Assembly: GCA_964396845.1 (NCBI GenBank) | Contig: CAYNGH010000024.1 | Coordinates: 1-29,425, forward strand | Source of the DNA: CAYNGH01 sp964396845 | GTDB taxonomy: Bacteria > Vulcanimicrobiota > JAJTBE01 > CAYNGH01 | Length of the DNA stretch: 29,425 nt | Reading direction: 5' to 3' | Part shown: piece by piece, positions 1 to 7,442 of the stretch | Layout: each line of letters starts with the position of its first letter | Numbering within the stretch: position 1 is the first letter of the stretch | Program-made: the position numbers and the translations under genes | Notes under the pieces: model-generated | The model's input: only the letters and a program-made list of their open reading frames with translations | What the model was told of the DNA's origin: nothing | Databases searched by the model: none

Positions 1-37
1 TGAGGCAAATCAGAAGAAAAGAGGTAACTCAACCCAG

Positions 38-1258
38 ATGAAGGGTTCAATCATATTAAACGGTAACATCAAGTTTGAAGTAGATTATATTCACAAATTC
101 AAGGATAAGCTCCTCTCATCGGTTCATTCCAACCCGAAGGTCAGGGCTACAAAAAAAGTGCTTCTCATCACCGCGGCGTGGCGGAAGAATGAGTATGATG
201 AACAGCATGTCAAGTCCGCCCTGCGGGAAATTGGCATTCCGTCCATAATGAAGGACGGCTACGATGTGAATATCCAGAATCTTTCCATATATCACGAGTT
301 CAACAAGTTCAAGAAACAGGAGCCTGAGCTTTACTGCTTTTACCATGAGAAACAGGAAAATATCATCGCGGTCAAGGAGTTTTACCGGAAAAAGAACCTG
401 AGCCTGGTGGGGATACTAAAAAGCCAGATTCGTCAGGTTCGCCAGGAGTTTCCCGGAGTGACCCTGGCCCAGGTCATGGATTACGACTGGAGAAGCGAAA
501 CCTGCAATCTGACGGAAAAGGATGTCCGACAGCACCGTTTTCATTATTACTGCCGGGATATTCAATATACCCTCAAACATATCTCTGACATGGATCGGGA
601 GATGGAAGAGGTGGGCCGGGAGATTGACGAATACTTCTTCAAGAAATCCAGGGTTCAGGATAACCCCTTATATCAGGCCCAGAAGAAAATGTTCGAAGAC
701 CGGATCCTCTCCTCCAACAGCATCTTTATATTCGGAGGACATGTGGCAGTGCTGATGAACCGGCTCAACTTCTATCAGCTCAAGGATTCCTTTCGACAGG
801 CCCTTGCCGGAGGAACCAACTTCTTTACTGTATCTGCAGGATCTGATGCCCTGTGCGACAAGATTATTCTCTATGGTTGGGTTGACCTGGAACATCCTGA
901 CCCGGAAAGCGATTTTGAATACTTTGACAAGGGGTTCGGCCTTATCACTAAGCTGACATTGTTTCCCCACTGCCAGGAGAGAATAAAGACTTGTGACCCC
1001 GATACCCTTACATACCTGGCCCATCGGTTTCATTCATCAATATGTGTGGGGCTGGATCAGCTTTCTTTCCTGAAGCTGGAAACCTATGTGGAGCCTGGCA
1101 CCGACAGGATGTATGAACGTTATGTTTCTGTGGGAAAAGAAGAAGGGGTTTATGTTTTTGATAAAAGCGGCAGTCTTATCGAGAGGAAATTTGGCGAAGA
1201 GCTTAAAATACCCGGTTCCAAGATATACGAGGAACAATGCGCACAACCCCCGTGGTAG
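38..1258 (+). CDS. S51-like (class I glutamine amidotransferase-like) protein, function unknown
   Basis: A 406-residue protein I do not recognise as a named gene. Residues 40-70 (KKVLLITAAW, then NEYDEQHVKSAL) look like the first strand and helix of the dipeptidase E / class I glutamine amidotransferase fold. Residues 226-280 carry IFIFGGH followed by FFTVSAGSDALCD, resembling the GGN...WSAG nucleophile elbow of family S51, so Ser266 is the likely nucleophile. Residues 90-220 are a large charged, helical insertion absent from the roughly 230-residue PepE enzymes. There is no signal peptide or membrane segment, so it is probably cytoplasmic. The ATG has a GAGGT about 12 bases upstream, a rather long spacing. 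nadD follows after about 100 bases. Fold assignment is by motif only; activity and substrate are unknown. Confidence 0.7.
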   Translation: MKGSIILNGNIKFEVDYIHKFKDKLLSSVHSNPKVRATKKVLLITAAWRKNEYDEQHVKSALREIGIPSIMKDGYDVNIQNLSIYHEFNKFKKQEPELYCFYHEKQENIIAVKEFYRKKNLSLVGILKSQIRQVRQEFPGVTLAQVMDYDWRSETCNLTEKDVRQHRFHYYCRDIQYTLKHISDMDREMEEVGREIDEYFFKKSRVQDNPLYQAQKKMFEDRILSSNSIFIFGGHVAVLMNRLNFYQLKDSFRQALAGGTNFFTVSAGSDALCDKIILYGWVDLEHPDPESDFEYFDKGFGLITKLTLFPHCQERIKTCDPDTLTYLAHRFHSSICVGLDQLSFLKLETYVEPGTDRMYERYVSVGKEEGVYVFDKSGSLIERKFGEELKIPGSKIYEEQCAQPPW

Positions 1259-1359
1259 AGATTTCGGGGATATTATCAACTGCAGGTTGACGGCAGGATC
1301 ATCCCGGGGTTGACGGCATGTCAGAATAATTCCCCCGGTGATGACGACAGGGAGGATAT

Positions 1360-1974
1360 GTGGCAAGACATGTGGGAATTATGGGAGGCACATTCAATCC
1401 GATTCATATCGGACATCTTATTGTAGCCCAGGAAGCCCTGGTTCGTTATGATTTTGATATGGTGTATTTCATCCCCAATCAGATTCCTCCCCACCGTCAG
1501 CTTGACCCGGAGTTAGCCGGCGGTGAGGATCGCTATATAATGGTGAATCTGGCCACAGCTACCAATCCCCGGTTCCTGGCATCCCGAATGGAGATTGATC
1601 ACCGGGGAGTGTCATATACCCTTGAAACCGTGAAAACCATAAAAGAAAAACATCCCAGTATGGATGTAACCTTTATCACCGGAGTTGATTCCATCCTCAA
1701 GGATCGATGGTGTGGGTTTGACGAGTTGTTGGGGTTCTTGAAATATTTTGTCTGTGCCACAAGGCCGGGTTTTGATGAGAACCTGCTGGAAAAACGGCTT
1801 GACAGTTATGAGCTTGGCCACCGGGGCCGGGTTGCTCTTCTGAAGATACCGGGAGTTGACATATCCTCGACTCTCATCCGCAGAAGAGTGAAGGAAGGCA
1901 AGCCGATAAAATACATGGTGACCGGCGAGGTTGAATCCTTTATATACAAGAAACATCTTTACATGGGGGATTGA
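1360..1974 (+). CDS. nadD: nicotinate-nucleotide adenylyltransferase
   Basis: NadD transfers AMP from ATP to nicotinate mononucleotide, giving deamido-NAD in NAD synthesis in the cytoplasm. The 204-residue protein has the nucleotidyltransferase signature at its N-terminus (GIMGGTFNPIHIGHL, the GxFxPxHxGH motif) and the C-terminal SSTLIRRRV motif of the family; length is normal. Translation appears to begin at a GTG at 1360 just after GGGAGG, with spacing shorter than usual. The overlapping ATG at 1358 is out of frame. The next gene, rsfS, starts 33 bases downstream, a common nadD-rsfS arrangement in bacteria, so the two are probably cotranscribed. Confidence 0.95.
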   Translation: MARHVGIMGGTFNPIHIGHLIVAQEALVRYDFDMVYFIPNQIPPHRQLDPELAGGEDRYIMVNLATATNPRFLASRMEIDHRGVSYTLETVKTIKEKHPSMDVTFITGVDSILKDRWCGFDELLGFLKYFVCATRPGFDENLLEKRLDSYELGHRGRVALLKIPGVDISSTLIRRRVKEGKPIKYMVTGEVESFIYKKHLYMGD

Positions 1975-2007
1975 ACTGGGTATGGGAATTATAACCGGGA
2001 GGAAAAA

Positions 2008-2394
2008 ATGACAGAAAAAACTGGCGGTATGGACCCCCGACAGGTGGTCGATGTGGCCCTGAGGGCTGCACAAGAGAAAAAGGGGATGGAGATTACAGTG
2101 ATGGATATGCAGGGAGTGACCCTGCTTTGTGATTATTTTGTTATAATCAGCGGGAATTCCCGTCCCCATGTCCGGGCGGTGGCTCAGGGGATTGAAGATG
2201 CCCTGAAAGATCAGTTGGGCATTGATGAAAAAAAGATTCAGGGCAGGGAAGAGGGAAGCTGGATTCTTATGGATTACGGCACCGTGGTGGTGCATGTTTT
2301 CCTGGAGAACCTGCGGTCATATTATGATCTGGAGGGTCTTTGGGATAAGGCTTCAATCCAGAAGGCCCAGGATACTGTCCCTGCATCGGGATAA
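2008..2394 (+). CDS. rsfS: ribosome silencing factor RsfS
   Basis: RsfS (DUF143/Iojap family) binds ribosomal protein uL14 and blocks joining of the ribosomal subunits under nutrient limitation. The 128-residue protein matches family length and has the core blocks DYFVIISGNSRPHVRAVA, GREEGSWILMDYG and VVVHVF, ending with YYDLEGLW as is typical. The ATG follows a GGGAGG site. It lies between nadD and htrA, all on the same strand with gaps under 35 bases, so the three are likely one transcript. Confidence 0.96.
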   Translation: MTEKTGGMDPRQVVDVALRAAQEKKGMEITVMDMQGVTLLCDYFVIISGNSRPHVRAVAQGIEDALKDQLGIDEKKIQGREEGSWILMDYGTVVVHVFLENLRSYYDLEGLWDKASIQKAQDTVPASG

Positions 2395-2413
2395 ACCAAC
2401 AGGAGGTAGTGCC

Positions 2414-3628
2414 GTGAAGAAAAATGTTGTTTTATTTGCACTGTTGATTCTGGTGGGCGCCATATTCGGGAGCTTCTTCACCTATCAATATTACCTTGGC
2501 GGGGATCGGTCAGCTCAGGCATCCCCCACCGTCACCCCGGACAAGCCTGGGGAATCTGCCGGTGGCGATCTTTTGCCGGTTCCCGGTGGGCCTGGTGATA
2601 TTGTGGGCTCCAACGCGGTGGTTCTGGCTGCCAGAAAGCTCGGCCCATCGGTGGTGTTCATAACCACTCAGTCGGTGTTCACTCCCCGGGGCAGAAGCAG
2701 GGACATTCCCCCGGGGCTTCCTGAAGAGTTTCACCGGTTCTTCAGCCCCTATGATGATTTTTATAATCGTCCCCGGGAGAGAACCGGCAGTGGTTCCGGA
2801 ATAATCATCTCCTCTGACGGGCTGATTCTGACAAACCAGCATGTCATACAAGGTGCTGATGAAATATCAGTGAAGATCGATACCAACGGCGACGGTGAGA
2901 ATGCAAAGGTTTACAAGGCTCAGGTGGTGGGGGAGGACAAGCTCACCGACATCGCTCTGATCAAGGTGGAAGCTGAAGGACTCAAGGCGGCGGTTCTGGG
3001 AGATTCTGACAGTGCGGTAATCGGCGAATGGGTCATTGCCGTGGGGAACCCATACGGTTATGAACATACGGTTACCGTGGGGGTGCTGTCGGCCAAGGGC
3101 AGGGATTTAACCGAGATGGGCCGGGAATATCCCAACCTTCTTCAGACCGATGCCGCCATTAACCCCGGCAACTCCGGGGGCCCTCTGGCCAACCTCCGGG
3201 GCGAGGTTATCGGGGTCAACACTGCCATCCACCGCTGGGGACAGGGCATCGGCTTTGCCATTCCCATCAACCGGGTGAAGGAGATAAAAGAACAGCTCCA
3301 GGCTAAGGGCAAGGTGGTACGGCCTTTCATCGGCATCAACATGATGGAGATGGATGAGCCCAAGGCAACATACTTAGGAATGCCCAAGGTGGAAGGGGTT
3401 CTGGTTTACCAGGTAATTCAGGGATCTCCCGCGGATCTTTCCGGCCTCCAGAGGGCTGATGTGATCCTTGAAGTGGGAGGAAAAAAGGTGAACTCGCCCC
3501 GGGAGCTTCAGGAAGAGATTCGCAACCGCAAGGTGGGGGATCAGGTAAAACTGAAGATATGGCGGGAAAAGAAGATGCTGGACATCACTGTCAAGCTGGC
3601 GGAGATGCCGGTGAATGTGGTGAATTAA
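2414..3628 (+). CDS. membrane-anchored HtrA/DegP-type serine protease
   Basis: A trypsin-like (S1C) protease with one PDZ domain that degrades or senses misfolded proteins in the cell envelope. I place the start at GTG 2414, directly behind AGGAGG, giving 404 residues. The open frame extends further upstream, but that part overlaps rsfS. Residues 5-23 form a hydrophobic anchor, followed by a Gly/Pro-rich linker to about 65. The triad is visible: His143 in LTNQHV, Asp179 in TDIALIKV, Ser254 in GNSGGPL. A PDZ domain spans about 305-398. The loop near residues 155-167 (KIDTNGDGENAK) is longer than in typical HtrA proteins and resembles a Ca-binding DxNxDG loop. A radical SAM gene follows after a strong hairpin. 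Confidence 0.95.
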   Translation: MKKNVVLFALLILVGAIFGSFFTYQYYLGGDRSAQASPTVTPDKPGESAGGDLLPVPGGPGDIVGSNAVVLAARKLGPSVVFITTQSVFTPRGRSRDIPPGLPEEFHRFFSPYDDFYNRPRERTGSGSGIIISSDGLILTNQHVIQGADEISVKIDTNGDGENAKVYKAQVVGEDKLTDIALIKVEAEGLKAAVLGDSDSAVIGEWVIAVGNPYGYEHTVTVGVLSAKGRDLTEMGREYPNLLQTDAAINPGNSGGPLANLRGEVIGVNTAIHRWGQGIGFAIPINRVKEIKEQLQAKGKVVRPFIGINMMEMDEPKATYLGMPKVEGVLVYQVIQGSPADLSGLQRADVILEVGGKKVNSPRELQEEIRNRKVGDQVKLKIWREKKMLDITVKLAEMPVNVVN

Positions 3629-3638
3629 ACCCCGGAAA

Positions 3639-3666
3639 AGGGGCAGGGCCATTAAGCCTTGCCCCT
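3639..3666 (+). other. strong hairpin between htrA and the radical SAM gene
   Basis: An 11-bp stem (3639-3649 with 3656-3666, one G-U pair) closes a 6-base loop just after the htrA stop. On the plus strand it is not followed by a T-run, so it is at best a weak terminator. It ends 6 bases before the likely ATG of the radical SAM gene and could stabilise the upstream mRNA or limit ribosome access to that start. Its role is inferred from position only. Confidence 0.6.
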
Positions 3667-3672
3667 CTCCTG

Positions 3673-5010
3673 ATGGAGGGAAAAATTTCCAGTGAGATTA
3701 TTCGAGAAACCGGGACTGTCTGCACCTGTTGTCTGAGGGATATACCCGGAGCTCTGGTGGAACGGGACGGCGGGATTCATCTGGACAGGGAATGTCCCCG
3801 GTGCGGGATCCAGTCGGTGCCAATGTCCCGGCATCCCTGGTATTACCGGGAGCTGGATGGGTATTATTTTTCTCTTATGGATCGGGACCTGCCCCAGCGG
3901 GATCATATTGTCCGCCTCACTGAGAAGTGCAATCTCAACTGTCCCATATGTCTTGCCAGTGCCAATGATTACCCGGTGCCGGATCTTGATGCTCAGGTTC
4001 TGTTTGATTTTGCCCGGTCCCGGCGACGGCAGAAGTTTGACCTGATGTCCGCCGAACCCACACTGCGGGAAGATCTGCCCCACATAATCCGCCGACTGAA
4101 ATCCATGGGCCATATCACCGCACTTCATACCAACGGCCTGAAAATTGCCGACGTCAGTTATCTTCAGTCACTCATAGAAGCGGGCCTTGATGAGGTTCAC
4201 CTGCAACTGGACGGCTTCGAAGACACCACTCACCTTGAATTGAGAGGTCAGCCCCTGGCCCGACAAAAAGCCCAGGCCCTGGAAAATCTTGAACGGTTCA
4301 ATGTGGCCACGGATTTGGTTATGGTGATAAAACCGGGCCTCAATGAACATGAGATCCCCGCCATGTATCAATATGCCCTGGCCCATTCTTTTGTGCGGGA
4401 GCTGTTTTTTCTGGGGCTTCGTTCTCTGGGGAAGGCCCGGAATGAATCCTGGCGGGACTGCCTGACCCCCGATGAGGTGATTGATATTGTAGCAGAACAA
4501 TTGGGAGAAGACTTCTCCCGCAGAGGTGTGCTTCGTTTTCAGAAGCTGTATTTTGCCCTGCTGTCCCTTCTGGGAGTCAGGAAGTGCCTCTATGTTCAGC
4601 ATTATCTTGTCCGGCGGGAAAGGGGAGATGGAATCCCCGTGGATCGCTGGTTTTCATGGGACAAGGTGGAAAAACACCTGGATCGCCTGCCGTCTATACC
4701 CCGGAAGAATAAACTTGCCCGGCTCTGGTGGTTTCTGGGACTCTGCCGGCGGATGTTTTCCACCAGAACGGTGCTGTCCGCGTTGGATCTTCTGCGGATG
4801 CGCATCTGGTCGGGGTTTGACCTTTCAGCAACCACCGGGAGGAATCTGATCATCGGCTACATCACCGCATGTGATCCCTTCATATACGATGGGCAGGTGG
4901 CCCGGTTCTGCGGAAAGGGAGAGATAGCCCCTGATGTGGGGATTCATTCCTCGGGAGCCGACGCCAACATCCAGCGGGAAAGATTCTGGAAGGAGAAGCA
5001 GGAAAATTGA
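3673..5010 (+). CDS. radical SAM protein with N-terminal zinc-type CxxC pairs
   Basis: A radical S-adenosylmethionine enzyme of about 445 residues. The SAM 4Fe-4S motif is CNLNCPIC (Cys86, Cys90, Cys93), followed by AEPTLREDLP in the position of the GGEP motif. Upstream are two cysteine pairs (Cys17/Cys20 and Cys41/Cys44) that probably bind zinc or iron. This layout, together with the LHTNG and LQLDGF segments, resembles the MJ0619/tetraether lipid synthase branch of radical SAM proteins, but the C-terminal half is divergent and I would not assign a reaction. ATG 3673 is chosen as the first start outside htrA; it has no clear SD. An in-frame ATG at 3559 lies inside htrA and gives an unlikely leader. 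The stop overlaps the start of the U32 gene. Confidence 0.88.
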   Translation: MEGKISSEIIRETGTVCTCCLRDIPGALVERDGGIHLDRECPRCGIQSVPMSRHPWYYRELDGYYFSLMDRDLPQRDHIVRLTEKCNLNCPICLASANDYPVPDLDAQVLFDFARSRRRQKFDLMSAEPTLREDLPHIIRRLKSMGHITALHTNGLKIADVSYLQSLIEAGLDEVHLQLDGFEDTTHLELRGQPLARQKAQALENLERFNVATDLVMVIKPGLNEHEIPAMYQYALAHSFVRELFFLGLRSLGKARNESWRDCLTPDEVIDIVAEQLGEDFSRRGVLRFQKLYFALLSLLGVRKCLYVQHYLVRRERGDGIPVDRWFSWDKVEKHLDRLPSIPRKNKLARLWWFLGLCRRMFSTRTVLSALDLLRMRIWSGFDLSATTGRNLIIGYITACDPFIYDGQVARFCGKGEIAPDVGIHSSGADANIQRERFWKEKQEN

Positions 5011-6098
5011 AGATTCTCTCTCCCATAAACAGTCCCCGGGAAGTAGAATCCCTGGCCCAGGCCGGCGCTTCGGAGTTTTACTGTGGAGTTCTCCCGGAAT
5101 CTTGGCGGAAAAATTTTACCAATGTGGCTTCTCCAAATCGCAGGGAATGGAGCGTGTCCAGCCTGACATCCCACGAACAGCTGTTGGATGCCACTGATGA
5201 AGCCCACCGCTTGGGATGTTCTCTGTTTCTGACCTTGAATGCCTTTTATACAGCTGGGCAGTATGAAAGCCTGGGCAATGAGCTGAAAGCCCTGGAAAAA
5301 ATCCCTGTGGATGGGGTGATTGTGGCGGATCCCGGGGTGATGTCCCTTCTGAGGAAAGGGGGATGGGATCGGGAGATCCATGTTTCCACCGGAGCTGTGG
5401 CCCTTAACGGCGCTACCATAAGACTTTATCGCCGGAAATTTGGGGTGGCCCGCATAGTCCTGCCCCGGCACATGACCATCCACGAGATGGAAACCATCGC
5501 CTCACAGGTCGAATCTTTGCAGTTGGAATGTTTCATCATGAACTCCGGGTGCAAGAATATCGACGGCTTCTGCACTTATCATCACGGGGTAAACGAGATT
5601 CTTCACCGGGGAGGATATACCCTCCCCAAGAAAATAGGGCTGGATTACCACCTTTACCGCTTCCTGCGATGCCTTCCCGGAGATCTCCCGGGCATACTGC
5701 TTCGCCCCCTGTCGGGAAGATCCGATTCTGCATGCCTTCTGGACTGGCATGTTGAACCTCGCCGGAGGTTGTCAGGGGAGAATATCACCGGGGAAATGCT
5801 TGAATTCGCACGACGGCAGGTCGCAGACTCCTTCGGCCTCTGGTCGGGGCTGGATCCCTGCGGGGCCTGTGCCATACCCCGGCTTTCCCGTGCCGGCATC
5901 GGCTCAATCAAGATTGTAGGCAGAGAAAACCCCACCTTCAAGAAGTTGCTGGATGTGAAGTTTCTGAGGAAAATGCTGGATATGTGGGAATCGGGAGATG
6001 TGACCTTGGAGGATTATCCCCGGCTTGCCCGGCAGGAGTATGAAAAAACTTATGGCGCCCCCTGCCGGGAATGGTGCTATTATACCAGTTCGTCATGA
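5007..6098 (+). CDS. U32-family (peptidase U32-like) protein
   Basis: A 363-residue TIM-barrel-type protein of the U32 family. The family includes YegQ/RlhA/TrhP (RNA hydroxylation) and UbiU/UbiV (oxygen-independent ubiquinone hydroxylation); several members bind Fe-S clusters rather than act as proteases. Family features are an N-terminal SPINSPREVESLAQAGASEFYCG, the strand-end segments FLTLNAFY and VDGVIVADPGV, and HVSTGAVALNGATI. Candidate Fe-S cysteines occur in ECFIMNSGCKNIDGFC and DPCGACAIP. The start is TTG 5007 behind AGGAG; the TTGA overlaps the radical SAM stop, so the two are translationally coupled. The opposing azoR gene ends about 100 bases downstream. Its substrate is unknown, but coupling to a radical SAM protein suggests a shared reaction. 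Confidence 0.9.
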   Translation: MKILSPINSPREVESLAQAGASEFYCGVLPESWRKNFTNVASPNRREWSVSSLTSHEQLLDATDEAHRLGCSLFLTLNAFYTAGQYESLGNELKALEKIPVDGVIVADPGVMSLLRKGGWDREIHVSTGAVALNGATIRLYRRKFGVARIVLPRHMTIHEMETIASQVESLQLECFIMNSGCKNIDGFCTYHHGVNEILHRGGYTLPKKIGLDYHLYRFLRCLPGDLPGILLRPLSGRSDSACLLDWHVEPRRRLSGENITGEMLEFARRQVADSFGLWSGLDPCGACAIPRLSRAGIGSIKIVGRENPTFKKLLDVKFLRKMLDMWESGDVTLEDYPRLARQEYEKTYGAPCREWCYYTSSS

Positions 6099-6201
6099 AC
6101 AGTCATGTCCCGGGGCCGGAATCCCGGCTGTGTCTTGATTATACAATCAGTTTCTTCCCTGTCCCGAACCTCCGGGACCTCATAAGACCTCATGTATCTG
6201 T

Positions 6202-6864
6202 TTAATTAACTGCCTGAGATTCGTCCAGATCCGGGGCAGTTATGGTGGTTGCCAGCTCTCCGGCGATTTTCAGGGCTTTTTCCTTGCGTTGCTGGGAATC
6301 AGTGTAAAAGAATGTGTTCTGCCCGTCAGCCCAGGCTATGTCAAATTCCTTGATGCCGACAAATTCAAGAGCTGCCTTGATCTGGTTGGTCAGGTTGTCC
6401 CGGTTGTTGTCCTTGCCATAAACCCCGCCGGAAGATATGAGCAGTACTGCCCGTTTTATTCTGTGGAGGGGCTTCACACCACCGGGACCTATTTCAAAGG
6501 TCAACCCCGGTGATAATACCTGATCCTGCCAAGCCTTCAGAATTGCCGGGCAGGAGAAATTCCACATGGGAGAGGTGATGACCAGTATGTCACAATCGTT
6601 AAAAAGCTCACCATGCTTTTTGGCATATTTGACCGATTCTGTTTCTTCTTCAGTGGGTTCATAACCTTTGGTAAAAATGGGATACCAGAAGTTCCGGTAG
6701 GTGCTGTAGTTGTAAAATGGCGGTGGATCCTTGTAAAGATCCACTTCTACCACTTCCACATCGGGTTTTTCTTCCCGGAGGGATTTTAAAAACATTTCTC
6801 CTAATTGTTTTGAATTAGCTTCCTCCGCAGGTTTTGGGTTGGCAATGATATGCAGAATTTTCAT
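6202..6864 (-). CDS. FMN-dependent NADH:quinone oxidoreductase / azoreductase (AzoR-like)
   Basis: A flavodoxin-fold, FMN-binding reductase of the AzoR/NQO family that transfers two electrons from NAD(P)H to quinones or azo compounds in the cytoplasm. The 220-residue protein begins MKILHIIANPKP, has the FMN-binding SPMWNFSCPAILKAWQDQV block, and a LLISSGGVYG segment before the C-terminal helix. It is slightly longer than the roughly 200-residue AzoR. The ATG follows GGAGGA. It lies 53 bases downstream of the nickel superoxide dismutase gene on the same strand, consistent with an oxidative or electrophile stress unit. Substrate preference cannot be read from sequence. Confidence 0.9.
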   Translation of the reverse strand: MKILHIIANPKPAEEANSKQLGEMFLKSLREEKPDVEVVEVDLYKDPPPFYNYSTYRNFWYPIFTKGYEPTEEETESVKYAKKHGELFNDCDILVITSPMWNFSCPAILKAWQDQVLSPGLTFEIGPGGVKPLHRIKRAVLLISSGGVYGKDNNRDNLTNQIKAALEFVGIKEFDIAWADGQNTFFYTDSQQRKEKALKIAGELATTITAPDLDESQAVN

Positions 6865-6917
6865 TTTTATTCTCCTCCTTGAGGTTAATCCATAATTCCC
6901 GGGTCTGGTATGTATAA

Positions 6918-7421
6918 TCAGTGGTGATGATGTTTTGTTTCCTGGTGGTTGCCGTCCTTGTGGAAATAGAGTTTTTCAAATTCCTCCACCAGTTTCCGAA
7001 GGGTCTGGACATGCTCCCGGTCTGTGGTCTGTTTGCATTTCATTCCGTAATAGAGCATCTGGTGGAGCAGAGCAACCTTACGGGTGTAGGTTTCATATTC
7101 AGCACCGTTGCCGGGTTCCGCCGGGACAACCCGCTGGGTCATGAAATACTGGGTCACAATATGATAAAACTCCTCAACATGGTCATCTTTGTTGGTAACC
7201 CACCGGATCAACTGGTTGTAATTTATCTCTTCCTCCCCTGACAGCTTTATAATGGAATCCATGGATTTTTCGATGGTGTCCAGGTGCTCCCGCATCAGGG
7301 AAAAACGAAGAGCATCACCATATATGCCACAGGGTATCTCGCAGTGAGCGCCGGCCAAACCCGCAGAAACCAGCATGATCAGCACAATGAGAGAGATTGT
7401 TATTGCGGTTGTTTTCATCAT
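6918..7421 (-). CDS. sodN: nickel superoxide dismutase, exported form
   Basis: Ni-SOD disproportionates superoxide using a nickel ion held by the N-terminal hook HCxxPCGxY. The protein has 167 residues. Residues 1-25 are a Sec signal peptide (hydrophobic core 6-20) ending in AGA. The hook HCEIPCGIY starts exactly at His26, so cleavage after Ala25 would expose His1, Cys2 and Cys6 as the mature N-terminus. In Streptomyces the hook is freed by a dedicated peptidase, SodX; none is visible here. The rest is the four-helix SOD domain (about 35-145). The C-terminus is His-rich (HHQ-type spacing then HHHH). The ATG has GGAGGT 9 bases upstream. It follows proS by 21 bases. Export to the periplasm is inferred from the signal peptide. 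Confidence 0.93.
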   Translation of the reverse strand: MMKTTAITISLIVLIMLVSAGLAGAHCEIPCGIYGDALRFSLMREHLDTIEKSMDSIIKLSGEEEINYNQLIRWVTNKDDHVEEFYHIVTQYFMTQRVVPAEPGNGAEYETYTRKVALLHQMLYYGMKCKQTTDREHVQTLRKLVEEFEKLYFHKDGNHQETKHHHH

Positions 7422-7442
7422 GTCAATGTCACCTCCATTATC

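Noticed and set aside
1612..2295. 227-codon minus-strand open frame across nadD and rsfS
   Set aside because: It overlaps two certain genes in antisense and has no plausible start site.
6161..6178. GTCCCG/CGGGAC inverted repeat as terminator between the U32 and AzoR-like genes
   Set aside because: Only six base pairs and no T-run on either strand.
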